The notes: generated by a model not told the origin, from the sequence alone. A stretch of DNA of 64,000 bases from Candidatus Hydrogenedentota bacterium (GCA_013359265.1 JABWCD010000006.1:1-64000), one strand, 5' to 3'. Shown: positions 45,671-54,457, counted from the first letter of the stretch. Translations and numbers: made by a program.

Positions 45671-47863
45671 ATGCCGATGATCACGAATGGGGGTCCCAAT
45701 CTTGGGCCAATTCCAAAGTCGTTTAAGATTCGGGGCATGGATTGCGCTGAGGAAATTGCGATTCTAAAGCGCGAACTTGGACCGTTGGTAGGCGGCGAAG
45801 AATGCATCTCGTTTGACCTGCTCAATGCAAGAATCACCATTGCGCCGGCAAAAAAAGACATTCGAGATGAAGCCATTATTGCAGCCGTGGCCCGGACAGG
45901 GATGCAGGCCACGCCCTGGCAAGCGCATATGAGGAACGCCACCGCTTCTAACAGTCTCTGGCAGAGACATGGGCGTACATTATTCGTTATCCTGGGTGGA
46001 CTTGCGACATTTGCCGGGTTTTTGATCCATGTCCAGTACCATGGATTCTTGCATGCTTTCGCGAGCAGCGGTTCCGCCGGCCACCGATTCCCCTTCCCAA
46101 CTCTAGTCCTTTACGGGGCTGGAATTCTTGCGTCGGGCTGGCACATCTTCCCGAAAGCATGGAACTCTGCGCGGCGCATAAGGCCCGATATGAACCTCTT
46201 GATGACCGTGGCTGTCATCGGCGCCATAGCTATCGGTGAATGGCTTGAAGCAGCTGTTGTCACACTTCTCTTTGGCGTCGCCCTCCTTTTAGAGTCATGG
46301 AGCGTCGGTCGAGCCCGAAAGGCGATTTCCGCACTCATGGAAGTGGCCTCCCCCACTGCCAGATGTCTGCTGGATGACGGCGGGATCAAGGAAATGGAAA
46401 TCGCGGACGTACCCGTTGGGACTGCCGTTCTGGTCAAACCCGGAGAAAAGATTCCGCTCGACGGAACAGTGACCAAAGGATCCACGACCGTCAATCAGGC
46501 TCCAATCACGGGAGAATCGAAACTGGAAGCCAAGGATGTCGGTGACACCGTATTTGCCGGAAGCGTCAACGAACAGGGTTCTTTCGAGTTTCGAACAACA
46601 AAACTCGCGACTGACACTACCATTGCAAGGATCGTCAGGATGGTCGAGGAAGCCCAATCTCGACGCGCACCAAGCGAGCAGTGGGTCGAGAAGTTTGCAC
46701 GGTACTACACGCCCATCATGATGGGTTTGTCCGTGCTCGTCATGATCGTGCCCCCAATTGTGTTTGGAGGAGCATGGGCGACTTGGTTCTATCAGGGTCT
46801 CGTGTTACTTGTCATCGCGTGTCCGTGCGCACTTGTTATTTCTACCCCGGTCAGCATTGTCGCTGGCCTAAGTTCCGCCGCCCGCGCCGGAGTTCTCATA
46901 AAAGGTGGAGTCTTTCTTGAAGCCCCAGCCCAACTAAGAGCTATCGCCATGGACAAAACCGGAACCCTGACGCGTGGTCAACCGGAAGTGCAACTGGTCG
47001 TGCCGTTGAGCGGTCACTCCGCCTATGAGGTGCTTGAGCGTGCCGCCGCACTGGAATCCCAAAGCGAGCACCCGTTAGCAAGAGCTATTCTGCGCCGGGC
47101 TGATGCCGATAGTGTTCGATTCACACCGGCGGCGGGATTTCAGGCGATAAAAGGTAAGGGGGCAAAAGGGTATATCAATGGGAGCTTGTACTGGATCGGG
47201 AGCCATCGCCTACTTCACGAGCTAGGGCAAGAGGATGAGCGAATCCACGAAGAGGCCCAACGACTCGAAAACGCCGGCCATTCGGTTATCATCGTTGGAA
47301 ATGACAAACACGTATGCGGCCTCATCAGCGTGGCAGACGCCGTTAGGCCGGAATCAAGAGAAATTGTTCTGGCTTTAAAGGATGCCGGTATACAAAAGGT
47401 CATTATGCTAACGGGCGACAACTACGGTACAGCCGAAGCTATCGCCGATGAGGTTGGAGTTGATGATGTGGAAGCCGAACTGCTTCCAGAGGACAAAGTA
47501 GAAGCCGTTCAAAGACTTGTAACCGCTTTCGGAAAGGTGGCCATGGTCGGGGACGGCATAAATGATGCCCCCGCCCTTGCAGCGGCTAGCGTCGGTATCG
47601 CCATGGGCGCGGCTGGAACCGATGCTGCATTGGAGACGGCAGATATCGCTCTCATGTCTGATGACCTCTCTAAACTACCCTGGCTTATAAAACACTCGAA
47701 GCGCACACTTCGCATCATCCGGCAAAACATAATCTTCGCTCTGGGACTGAAGGCCGTCTTTATCATTCTCTCGCTTGCGGGTGCCGCCACCCTCTGGATG
47801 GCCATCGCTGCCGATATGGGAGCGTCGCTTCTGGTTATCTTCAAAACGGACTTCGACTACTAA
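45671..47863 (+). CDS. Heavy-metal P1B-type ATPase (Zn/Cd/Pb type)
   Basis: The product exports soft divalent metals across the inner membrane using ATP. An HMA-like N-terminal domain (residues about 15-80) has FKIRGMDCAEEIAILKREL, the Cys-Glu-Glu variant rather than CxxC. Membrane helices follow, with TGES in APITGESKLEA, the metal-binding CPC in VIACPCALVIST, the phosphorylated Asp in DKTGTLTRG, SEHPLARAI (the HP motif) and GDGINDAPAL. The CPC sequence and DCAEE domain fit Zn/Cd/Pb transport. TTAGGAGAAAT precedes the ATG. The C-terminus reads LLVIFKTDFDY instead of the usual F-N-G-L-R-L-L; restoring frame by two bases recovers NGLRLL, so the tail appears frameshifted. The effect on activity is unclear. 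Confidence 0.9.
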   Translation: MPMITNGGPNLGPIPKSFKIRGMDCAEEIAILKRELGPLVGGEECISFDLLNARITIAPAKKDIRDEAIIAAVARTGMQATPWQAHMRNATASNSLWQRHGRTLFVILGGLATFAGFLIHVQYHGFLHAFASSGSAGHRFPFPTLVLYGAGILASGWHIFPKAWNSARRIRPDMNLLMTVAVIGAIAIGEWLEAAVVTLLFGVALLLESWSVGRARKAISALMEVASPTARCLLDDGGIKEMEIADVPVGTAVLVKPGEKIPLDGTVTKGSTTVNQAPITGESKLEAKDVGDTVFAGSVNEQGSFEFRTTKLATDTTIARIVRMVEEAQSRRAPSEQWVEKFARYYTPIMMGLSVLVMIVPPIVFGGAWATWFYQGLVLLVIACPCALVISTPVSIVAGLSSAARAGVLIKGGVFLEAPAQLRAIAMDKTGTLTRGQPEVQLVVPLSGHSAYEVLERAAALESQSEHPLARAILRRADADSVRFTPAAGFQAIKGKGAKGYINGSLYWIGSHRLLHELGQEDERIHEEAQRLENAGHSVIIVGNDKHVCGLISVADAVRPESREIVLALKDAGIQKVIMLTGDNYGTAEAIADEVGVDDVEAELLPEDKVEAVQRLVTAFGKVAMVGDGINDAPALAAASVGIAMGAAGTDAALETADIALMSDDLSKLPWLIKHSKRTLRIIRQNIIFALGLKAVFIILSLAGAATLWMAIAADMGASLLVIFKTDFDY

Positions 47864-48079
47864 ATCTCTATGATAGCGTACGCGATAAATAGCCGGCCAA
47901 GCGATACAGGCACTGGCACCGACTTGCCACCACCCGGTATGAGAATGCTTGCTTTGGAATGCACTTTGCCCGATTCCGTCCCCTTCATTCGGTAGAACCT
48001 GTGCGCGAAAGTTCGCTAACTCGCAAACTGGCCAAAAGGAACCTGGGTGCAATCGAGCGGGTTAAGTGATTAAACGAAA
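47864..48079. other. Intergenic stretch after the P-type ATPase
   Basis: No gene is supported here. A short piece at 48004-48026, read on the minus strand, resembles the first bases of the HTH genes (GCGAG-TTAGCGAACTTTCGC), making an inverted partial repeat about 110 bp upstream of HTH copy 3. Confidence 0.4.
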
Positions 48080-48106
48080 AGGGGTTACGCACGAAGCGCA
48101 ACCCCT
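48080..48106 (+). repeat. Hairpin preceding HTH copy 3
   Basis: AGGGGTT (48080-48086) pairs with AACCCCT (48100-48106), with an inner CGC/GCG extension. It is preceded by GAAA and followed by CTGGATATCATGGCTCCGC, nearly the same tail as after the hairpin of copy 1. Confidence 0.7.
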
Positions 48107-48128
48107 CTGGATATCATGGCTCCGCGCG

Positions 48129-48551
48129 ATGCGAACTCAGCGAACTTTTGCTTGCGGATGGCACATATCGCCGGTCCATCGCAACTCATTAGTTCGCAAC
48201 GTGATATACGCGGTGACTCCAGCAGAGGAACCGGAAGAGACCGAACCGATCAATCCAGTAGCGCTCGCATTGTCCTTTCGAAAGATGCTGGACCAAGGTA
48301 CAGTCCGTGATCAGTCGCAGCTTGCGCAGCAAGTAGATCTGACGCGGGCTCGGGTCACTCAACTCCTGAATCTCCTCAAACTTCCACCGGCGGTCATCAC
48401 CGAACTGAGTGCCGCAAAGGACTCTGCCAAGATTGCCTTCTTTACCGAGAGGCGTCTGCGTTCCATGACCAAGCTTACCTCTGCACAAGAGCAGCTTGAG
48501 GCTTTCCAAACCATGAGAAAGCAATTCGTGGCTCTCTCCGATTCTCGGTAG
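48129..48551 (+). CDS. ParB/KorB-type HTH protein, copy 3 of 3
   Basis: The ATG at 48129 aligns with the start of copy 2; the open frame upstream to 48066 crosses the hairpin and is probably untranslated. The 140-residue protein keeps RTQRTFACGWHISPVHRNSL at the N-terminus, INPVALALSFRKML, the helix-turn-helix SQLAQQVDLTRARVTQLLNL at 62-84, and FFTERRLRSMTKL. About two thirds of the first 110 positions are identical to copy 2, and differences are mostly conservative, so both appear to be under selection as proteins. It closes the metal-efflux segment. It has the fold of ParB-type DNA-binding domains but lacks the N-terminal CTPase motif (GxxRR), so it is not a complete ParB. Confidence 0.75.
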   Translation: MRTQRTFACGWHISPVHRNSLVRNVIYAVTPAEEPEETEPINPVALALSFRKMLDQGTVRDQSQLAQQVDLTRARVTQLLNLLKLPPAVITELSAAKDSAKIAFFTERRLRSMTKLTSAQEQLEAFQTMRKQFVALSDSR

Positions 48552-48699
48552 CGCCCTCCCTCGATTTGGGGCCGCAGCTCATCCATCCACGAGATAAACC
48601 CATCGCCAGCGAGATGACGGCGGACCCAGGGTAAGTCTCTCGTAGGATGTGAAATTGCAGCGCGTTCTTGTCAGAAAGAGTTCTGCTTCAGCAGCGATC

Positions 48700-48864
48700 T
48701 CAGGAACGGACAAGCCCCTTGAAAGCAACCAGAAGTGATGAACCTGTATCAGCAGCGATGGCCAAACAGAGCGTCGCGGCACCCACTAGTGGCATGGCTA
48801 TGAACATCGATTCAACTCCAAGGGCAAAGCTGGTGTCCTGTCAAATAATCCACAAAGTACATCT
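48700..48864 (-). pseudogene. Inverted relic of a P-type ATPase C-terminus
   Basis: On the minus strand this reads RCTLWII, stop, QDTSFALGVESMFIAMPL, VGAATLCLAIAADTGSSLL, VAFKGLVRS, stop. It aligns with the last 55 residues of the ATPase at 45671-47863 (RTLRIIRQNIIFALGLKAVF, AGAATLWMAIAADMGASLL). One internal stop and divergence mark it as dead. It is inverted relative to the intact gene and sits beyond HTH copy 3. The rest of 48552-48948 shows nothing else. Confidence 0.8.
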
Positions 48865-48948
48865 GCAATGATGCCCCACGACAGCGTGTCGCTACTCGCG
48901 TATTTGTAGCATGAGTAGCAATTTCTGTCGGCTCGTGTCAGGGGTAAC

Positions 48949-48976
48949 TTGAAATCTACACGTACATGTGTATAAT
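48949..48976 (+). promoter_or_regulatory. Promoter with internal dyad for the Rrf2 gene
   Basis: TTGAAA (48949-48954) and TATAAT (48971-48976) are 16 bp apart, 34 bp before the Rrf2 start. Between them and overlapping the -10 is TACACGTACATGTGTA (48957-48972), with TACAC/GTGTA arms. A repressor bound there would block the polymerase, which fits autoregulation. Confidence 0.65.
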
Positions 48977-49010
48977 TATGGATAGAGGATGCGATCAAGC
49001 GAGGTGATGC

Positions 49011-49433
49011 ATGTTGCCCAAGACTTCAGAGTATGCCTTACGGGCTGTGGTGTGGCTGGCCCGTGAACCAGGGCGAACGGCTTCGGCCGACCTTCTGGCC
49101 GAGCGCACGAAGGTACCACGCCGCTATTTGCACAAGGTCTTGCAAGACTTGGTGGGCGGCGGCCTCGTGCGGTCGCAGCCCGGTCCTAGCGGCGGCTACG
49201 CGTTGGCGCGGAGGCCTGAGGATGTCACGATCCTCGACGTGGTCAATTCCGTGGCGCCGCTGGAGCGTATCCGCAGTTGCCCGCTAGGGCTGCCATCGCA
49301 CACGACGCTTTGCCCTCTCCACAGCGAATTAGACCAGGTCTACGCCGCGGCGGAACGTGCGCTGGGGCGCGTGACGATTGCGAAACTGCTCCGTTCGGCA
49401 AGCCCAATCGTTCCGTTGTGCGAGGTGACGTAG
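49011..49433 (+). CDS. Rrf2-family transcriptional regulator
   Basis: The 140-residue protein has the Rrf2 winged-helix core: [36 protein letters not shown] and [20 protein letters not shown]. In the C-terminal part, Cys90 and Cys101 ([18 protein letters not shown]) may ligate an iron-sulfur cluster, as in NsrR and IscR, although those use three cysteines. GAGGTGATGC lies directly before the ATG. It is followed 32 bp later by ric and hemerythrin genes, the classic arrangement for an NsrR-like sensor of nitric oxide controlling repair of iron centres. Autoregulation is suggested by the dyad in its promoter. Confidence 0.88.
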   Translation: MLPKTSEYALRAVVWLAREPGRTASADLLAERTKVPRRYLHKVLQDLVGGGLVRSQPGPSGGYALARRPEDVTILDVVNSVAPLERIRSCPLGLPSHTTLCPLHSELDQVYAAAERALGRVTIAKLLRSASPIVPLCEVT

Positions 49434-49465
49434 CTGCAACGCCAATTGAAAAAAGGAGAATCCCG

Positions 49466-50197
49466 ATGAGCACGATTTCCGTTCAAAACATAGTGGGAGA
49501 GATCATCGCACGGCGCCCAATGCTTGCGCATGCGTTTGAAGCGGCCGGCGTGGACTACTGCTGCGGCGGCAAAAAGACGCTGGAGGAGGCATGCCGGGAA
49601 AAAGGCGTTGATCCGCAAGCGTTCGCCGACAGGCTGGAGCAGTCGGAGGCGGCGTCCGAGGGAGAGCCGCTCGTGGATGCGGCGGCCATGTCGCTCACGG
49701 AGTTGGCCGACCACGTCGAGCACACGCACCATGCTTACCTCAGCTCGGAGTTGCCTCGGCTTGACGCGCTCACGGAGAAAGTGGCTTCTGTGCACGGAGG
49801 GGAAGACGCTCGCCTGCACGACGTTCGCAAGACGCTGCTTTCGCTGGCAGCCGAAATGACCAGCCACATGATGAAGGAAGAGCAAATCCTGTTTCCCATG
49901 ATCCGCCGGCTGGAAGCGAGCGAGGCGCTTCCGAAGTTCCACTGCGGCTCGATCACCAATCCGGTCCGGCAAATGGAGATGGAGCATCACGACGCAGGCG
50001 CGGCGCTCGAGCGAATGCGCACGCTGACTGATGACTACACCCCGCCTGACTGGGCCTGTAACACGTACCGTGTGATGCTTGATGCGTTGGCCCGCCTCGA
50101 GCACGACATGCATCAGCACGTTCACAAAGAAGACAACGTGCTGTTTCCGAGGGCCGCCAAGCTCGAAGCCGAACTTGTCGAAAGGGCGAAGGTGTGA
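49466..50197 (+). CDS. ric: Iron-sulfur cluster repair protein Ric/ScdA
   Basis: Ric is a di-iron protein that helps repair iron-sulfur clusters after nitrosative or oxidative damage. The start at 49466 follows AAAAGGAGAA; the open frame upstream overlaps the Rrf2 gene. The 243-residue product has an ScdA N-terminal domain with FEAAGVDYCCGGKKTLEEAC (Cys32-Cys33) and a hemerythrin-like four-helix domain with ligand histidines in ADHVEHTHHAYL, MTSHMMKEEQILFP, MEMEHHDAG and HVHKEDNVLFP. It lies directly downstream of the Rrf2 regulator and overlaps the next gene by 1 bp. Confidence 0.93.
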   Translation: MSTISVQNIVGEIIARRPMLAHAFEAAGVDYCCGGKKTLEEACREKGVDPQAFADRLEQSEAASEGEPLVDAAAMSLTELADHVEHTHHAYLSSELPRLDALTEKVASVHGGEDARLHDVRKTLLSLAAEMTSHMMKEEQILFPMIRRLEASEALPKFHCGSITNPVRQMEMEHHDAGAALERMRTLTDDYTPPDWACNTYRVMLDALARLEHDMHQHVHKEDNVLFPRAAKLEAELVERAKV

Positions 50198-50781
50198 TGG
50201 CCGTGAACGTGGGCGGCAAACCGCTGGCCGATTTCAGCGAACCCATCGAGATGATGAAAGATTGCCATCGGCGGATCGAGCATTTTCTAGAAGTATTGCG
50301 AGAAGCCGAACGGCGATTCGGCAATAGCGAACTCGAGGAAGAAGGACGTCACGCATTAGAGGCCTCGCTGAACTACTTCGCGAACTTCGCGCCGCGCCAT
50401 ACGGCTGACGAGGAGCAGTCGCTATTCCCACGGATGCGATACTCCGGCGACCCGGACGCACGGGAGGTCACGGCCGATTTAGAGCGTCTGGAAAACGACC
50501 ATCGCGGTTGCGAGGCGCTCCATTCGCTCGTTGACCGCGTGGTGCGCAGTTGGCTCGAAACGGGTCGACTGGACGACGCTCAACGTGAGCGCCTTCGGCC
50601 GGCGCTTGATGAACTGGAAGAGATTTATGCGGCTCACATACAACTTGAGGAAGGGAAGGTCTTTGCGATCGCAGTTCGCATACTAAAATCTGAGCAAATT
50701 CGGGAAATCGGCGAGGAAATGAGAAAGCGGCGATCGCTCGCGAGCCTCGGACACGTAGGCGCGGGCTTGTCCGAGAAGTAG
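50197..50781 (+). CDS. Hemerythrin-domain protein
   Basis: The 194-residue protein starts at the ATG at 50197, overlapping the ric stop by one base. It is a single hemerythrin/HHE domain with candidate di-iron ligands in MKDCHRRIEHFLEVL, FAPRHTADEEQSLFP, LENDHRGCEALH and YAAHIQLEEGKVF. The spacing of H-x3-E and H-x4-E pairs is as expected. Such proteins bind O2 or NO or buffer iron. With Ric it probably serves the nitrosative stress response under the Rrf2 regulator. Confidence 0.88.
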   Translation: MAVNVGGKPLADFSEPIEMMKDCHRRIEHFLEVLREAERRFGNSELEEEGRHALEASLNYFANFAPRHTADEEQSLFPRMRYSGDPDAREVTADLERLENDHRGCEALHSLVDRVVRSWLETGRLDDAQRERLRPALDELEEIYAAHIQLEEGKVFAIAVRILKSEQIREIGEEMRKRRSLASLGHVGAGLSEK

Positions 50782-50822
50782 AGGCTGTAGTCCGAGAGAC
50801 CCCCGCGGCATGGAGTCGGAAG

Positions 50823-51203
50823 ATGATCAATTCACTGTACCTTCGCGTGAAGCGAATCTATGAACCTCCGTCAAATCAAGACGGACTTCGAATCCTGGTG
50901 GATAGGCTATGGCCGCGTGGACTCAAGAAAGAGACCTGCAAACTCGACAATTGGCTGAAAGAGGTTGCTCCCAGCGACAAACTGCGCCGCTGGTTTGGGC
51001 ATGACCCGGCCCGTTGGGAAGAGTTTCAAAGGCGATACTTCGAGGAACTAGATGAGAGACCGGACGTCCGGCAGGCTGTCAAGGAGCTGGCGCGGGAGAA
51101 AACCGTTACGCTTCTCTATGCGGCTCACGATCCCCAGCACAATAACGCTGTGGCCCTAAAGAATTACCTTCAACGCGTCCGCCAAACCAAGGGGATTCGC
51201 TGA
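50823..51203 (+). CDS. DUF488 (YeaO-like) protein
   Basis: The 126-residue protein has the family pattern: LRVKRIYEPPSNQDGLRILV, DRLWPRGLKKE, WLKEVAPSDKLRRWFGHDPA, RWEEFQRRYFEELDE and VTLLYAAHDPQHNNAVALKN. GGAGTCGGAAG precedes the ATG. DUF488 proteins often sit near hemerythrin and stress genes; their activity is unknown. A decayed C-terminal copy lies at 56972-57097 on the opposite strand. Confidence 0.9.
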   Translation: MINSLYLRVKRIYEPPSNQDGLRILVDRLWPRGLKKETCKLDNWLKEVAPSDKLRRWFGHDPARWEEFQRRYFEELDERPDVRQAVKELAREKTVTLLYAAHDPQHNNAVALKNYLQRVRQTKGIR

Positions 51204-51329
51204 CGCCACGCTCCGGCGCAGGTAACACGATTCGACAGGAGATGACGATCCGGAAGGAGAAGGCCGACGATGGCGACATCGCAATCTCCGGCCGAGTTCA
51301 ATCTGATTTCAAAGAAAGGAGAGACTATC

Positions 51330-51659
51330 ATGGCGATTCCGCATGCGGCTCCCGGTATTCCCGTAGATCTTCGGCCACAAGCGGAGGGGTTTTCCGAGGC
51401 GAAGGCGAACGCGCTGGTGAAGACCGAAGACTTTGAGGCCATCCGGATGGAGATCCCAAAAGGACACGAGGTGTGTCGCAATCACCAGGTGGAAGGCCCA
51501 ATCACGATCCATTGTATGAAAGGCCAAATTGCGTTTACAGCAAATGGCGAAACGCGAGTTGTACCTGAGGGACATTGGCTTTTTTTGCCGGGTGGTGTCC
51601 CTCACACAATCGCCGGCAGGGAGAACTCGCTCATATTGTTGACGATCATGTTTCCTTAA
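51330..51659 (+). CDS. Cupin-domain protein
   Basis: The start at 51330 has GAAAGGAGAG upstream; the frame is open from 51270. The 109-residue single cupin shows motif 1 as EVCRNHQVEGPITIHCMKGQ, where Cys and His take the place of part of the usual ligand set, and motif 2 as HWLFLPGGVPHTIAG. The ending SLILLTIMFP is typical of small stress-related cupins. It lies in the hemerythrin/DUF488 cluster and may bind iron or zinc. A remnant of a similar cupin is found at 55112-55249. Confidence 0.85.
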   Translation: MAIPHAAPGIPVDLRPQAEGFSEAKANALVKTEDFEAIRMEIPKGHEVCRNHQVEGPITIHCMKGQIAFTANGETRVVPEGHWLFLPGGVPHTIAGRENSLILLTIMFP

Positions 51660-51695
51660 CGCAATGCCAACTAACCCACCTGAAAGGTAAAACAT

Positions 51696-52175
51696 ATGCA
51701 ACCGCGACTTGATTATGCGAGCGTCGCTCCGGATGGCGTTAAGGCCATGTGGGGACTGGAGAAATACGTGCACGGCTGCGGACTGGAGCCTTCCTTGTTG
51801 GAACTCGTGAAGACCCGCGCCTCCCAGATTAATGGCTGTGCCTACTGCATCGACATGCACACCAAGGATGCCCGGGCCGGCGGCGAAACCGAGCAGCGAC
51901 TCTACGCGCTCTCCGCCTGGCGCGAGACGCCATTCTTCAGTGACCGGGAGCGCGCCGCTCTCGCCTGGACCGAAGCTGTGACCAACGTCGCACAAACGAA
52001 TGTTCCGAACGAAGTCTATGAGCTCGCCCGGCAGCACTTCGACGAGAAAGAGTTGGCAGACCTGACACTGGCGGTTGTGGCGATTAACGGATGGAACCGG
52101 CTGGCCGTCAGTTTTCGGAAGGTGCCGGGGACGTATGAGACTTCACAGCACAAGGGACGCCCCACGGTTGCGTGA
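51696..52175 (+). CDS. Carboxymuconolactone decarboxylase/AhpD-family protein
   Basis: The 159-residue protein has the AhpD-type active site INGCAYCIDMHTKDA (C-x-x-C followed by H), with LVKTRASQINGCAYC and the downstream ETEQRLYALSAWRETPFFSD typical of alkylhydroperoxidase-like CMD proteins. The CXXC pair and nearby His support a thiol peroxidase-type activity. GAAAGGTAAAACAT precedes the ATG. Its position among hemerythrin and cupin genes fits a peroxide or nitrosative stress role. Confidence 0.92.
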   Translation: MQPRLDYASVAPDGVKAMWGLEKYVHGCGLEPSLLELVKTRASQINGCAYCIDMHTKDARAGGETEQRLYALSAWRETPFFSDRERAALAWTEAVTNVAQTNVPNEVYELARQHFDEKELADLTLAVVAINGWNRLAVSFRKVPGTYETSQHKGRPTVA

Positions 52176-52317
52176 AGGCGGCGCACTTGCCCTTCCGCCT
52201 GGTAGCTGAACTCGCGCCAAGAATTAATGCGTGGGCTGCCGACAATCGGTCAGGAGACGACCGGAGCGGTCAACGGCAGCCGAGATTGGAACACTTAGAA
52301 TCGGAAAGGTGGCGGCA

Positions 52318-53007
52318 ATGAAGCACATAGGCTTAATTGGAGGGCTCAGCCCCGAGTCGACTGTTCATTACTATGAAATAATCTGTCGCGAATACAATCA
52401 CCGGGCCGGCGAATTGAACTTTCCCGAGATTACCCTCCAGAGTCTGAACCTGCAGAAATTAATCCCGCACTTCGAACAAAACGAATGGGACAAGGTCGCT
52501 GCCATTCTTTTGGACGCTTTGCACTGTCTCAAGAACGCCGGCGCCGAATTCGCGGCGATTCTGGCGAACACGCCTCACAATGCGTACGCCCTGATCCGCG
52601 AGTCAAGTCCATTGGAAATCCTCACGATTATGGATGCTACGTCCGAGGCGCTTGTCAGCGACGCCCGGCGGAAAGTTGCGCTGCTGGGCACACGGCCCAC
52701 CATGGAGTTCGGGTTTTTCCAGAAGCATTTTCAGGCGAGTCATATCGAAACGCTCGTTCCCGACGCGCACGCGAGGCAGGAGTTGGACCGTATTGTGTGG
52801 GAGGAGCTGTCGCACGGAACCGTGCGCCCCGAATCCCGCGCAGCGGCGAAGGGCATGATTGCCGATTTGACCGCGCAGGGCGCCGAGGCGGTGATTCTTG
52901 GCTGCACGGAACTCTGCCTTCTAATCCAGCCAGAGGACAGTCCAAAGCCACTCTACGACACAACCCGCATTCACGCCGAAGCGATTCTCAATTTTGCGAT
53001 GGAGTAA
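52318..53007 (+). CDS. Aspartate/glutamate racemase-family protein with one catalytic Cys
   Basis: The start at 52318 has GGAAAGGTGG upstream. The 229-residue product begins KHIGLIGGLSPESTVHYYEI, the classic start of Asp/Glu/hydantoin racemases, and has LEILTIMDATSEAL, KVALLGTRPTMEFGFF and the second active-site segment VILGCTELCLLI. The first catalytic position, normally C-N-T, reads ILANTPHNAY, so the first Cys is replaced by Ala. Some single-Cys members are known to act in one direction only, but here activity is uncertain. It sits between the AhpD-like and P450 genes and has an 11-bp gap to the latter. Confidence 0.85.
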   Translation: MKHIGLIGGLSPESTVHYYEIICREYNHRAGELNFPEITLQSLNLQKLIPHFEQNEWDKVAAILLDALHCLKNAGAEFAAILANTPHNAYALIRESSPLEILTIMDATSEALVSDARRKVALLGTRPTMEFGFFQKHFQASHIETLVPDAHARQELDRIVWEELSHGTVRPESRAAAKGMIADLTAQGAEAVILGCTELCLLIQPEDSPKPLYDTTRIHAEAILNFAME

Positions 53008-53017
53008 CCGGAATATT

Positions 53018-54172
53018 ATGAGCGACACGCGAGAACCGGACTGGGACTTAAAAGCAGCGGGTGTATTGCGCGACCAACGCGCGGTGTACGACACGATGCG
53101 CGAACGTTGCCCAGTGGCGTACAGCGAGTCATTGCAGTGGTCTGTGTTTCGGCACGAGGACGTGATGCGCGTGCTCTCAGACCACGAGACCTTCAGCAGC
53201 ACCGTTTCGGAGCACTTGTCTGTTCCAAGCGGCATGGATCCACCCGAGCATACGGCATATCGTGCAATTGTCGAACGGTATTTTTCTAGCGAGCGGATAG
53301 CGACGTTCGAGCCTATCTGCCGCAACCTCGTTGTGGATCTGGTCCAGGATCTGCTCGAACGTGGTCAGGTGGAGCTTGTTGCTGATTTTGCGCTGCCTTT
53401 TGCGGCACGGGCCCAATGCGCCTTCCTTGGATGGCCGTCAACGTTACAGGAACCGCTCATCCGCTGGACCCAGAAAAACCACGCCGCCACATTCGCCCAG
53501 AATCGCAAAGTCATGTCGGAGATTGCACGGGAGTTTGAGGGCTTGGTTGACGAGCTTATAGAGGACCGGCTTGAGGCTGGCGCCAAGGCGGATGACGACA
53601 TTACGGCGTCCCTCATGCACGACACGGTTTGGGGACGACCGTTAAGCCACGAAGATATCGCGAGTATCCTGCGAAATTGGACTGTCGGGGAAATCGGGAC
53701 AATCTCTGCCGCCGTTGGGATATTGGCTCATTATCTTGCCGAACACGCCGATCTTCAATCGCAACTTCGGGCGGAGCCGTCGCTCTTGCCTGCCGCCATC
53801 GATGAGATTCTGCGGATTCACGGCCCCCTCGTTGCCAATCGGCGAGTCACAACCAGGCCTGTGGAAATCAATGGCCGGCAAATCGACGCAGGCGAACGAG
53901 TCTCGCTCATGTGGATTTCCGCCAATCGTGATGGCCGGGCCTTTGACGAACCGGATTGCTTTTGTTTTGATCGGGAGGTGGAGAAGAATCTTCTGTACGG
54001 CGCCGGCTTGCACGTTTGCCCAGGCGCACCGCTTGCGCGACTCGAGATGCGAGTCTGGCTGGAAGAATTGTTGGCCCGCACAGACAGCGTCGGGCTCGTT
54101 CCGGGAACTCCCCCAAGAAATGCGGTTTACCCTGGCAGCGGGTTTGCCAAATTGCCGCTGTTGATACAATAA
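53018..54172 (+). CDS. Cytochrome P450
   Basis: The ATG at 53018 lies 11 bp after the racemase-family gene. The 384-residue soluble P450 has the heme-ligand loop LLYGAGLHVCPGAPLARLEM with the thiolate Cys, the K-helix EILRIHGPLVANRR (ExxR), and an I-helix reading WTVGEIGTISAA with an acid and threonine at the oxygen-activation site. The early phrase GMDPPEHTAYRAIVERYFSS is the usual D-P-P-x-H C-helix. Redox partners are not adjacent. The substrate is unknown. Confidence 0.92.
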   Translation: MSDTREPDWDLKAAGVLRDQRAVYDTMRERCPVAYSESLQWSVFRHEDVMRVLSDHETFSSTVSEHLSVPSGMDPPEHTAYRAIVERYFSSERIATFEPICRNLVVDLVQDLLERGQVELVADFALPFAARAQCAFLGWPSTLQEPLIRWTQKNHAATFAQNRKVMSEIAREFEGLVDELIEDRLEAGAKADDDITASLMHDTVWGRPLSHEDIASILRNWTVGEIGTISAAVGILAHYLAEHADLQSQLRAEPSLLPAAIDEILRIHGPLVANRRVTTRPVEINGRQIDAGERVSLMWISANRDGRAFDEPDCFCFDREVEKNLLYGAGLHVCPGAPLARLEMRVWLEELLARTDSVGLVPGTPPRNAVYPGSGFAKLPLLIQ

Positions 54173-54457
54173 CTCAGCGAAGCTTTTTGTTCGATCCATC
54201 GACATGCAGTTCGCCAGGATTGACAAGCGAGGTTCGTAAGACGGTAGATCGCCTCGGATAATGTTGCGAATAGAACGACGGTGCAAAGTGCGTTCCAAGG
54301 GTACGATGCGCGTAAGCGCGAGTACGAACGGCGCAAGCATTCGCAGTAATGTCCCAGAATGCCTGGGTCCACAGTTGTTCTGGTTGCCATAGAATCTGGA
54401 AAGTTGCTTGTGGAGGGTCGGGCCCAGGTCAGCTTGCAGGTGTCGAGCATTTAAGGT
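54173..54457. other. Intergenic stretch after P450
   Basis: No gene, repeat or clear promoter is recognised here. Confidence 0.5.

Noticed and set aside
47675-48052. 125-codon minus-strand frame after the P-type ATPase
   Set aside because: Most of it is antisense to the ATPase end, and no domain is visible.
53642-54340. 232-codon minus-strand frame
   Set aside because: It is antisense to the P450 C-terminal half and has no recognisable features.
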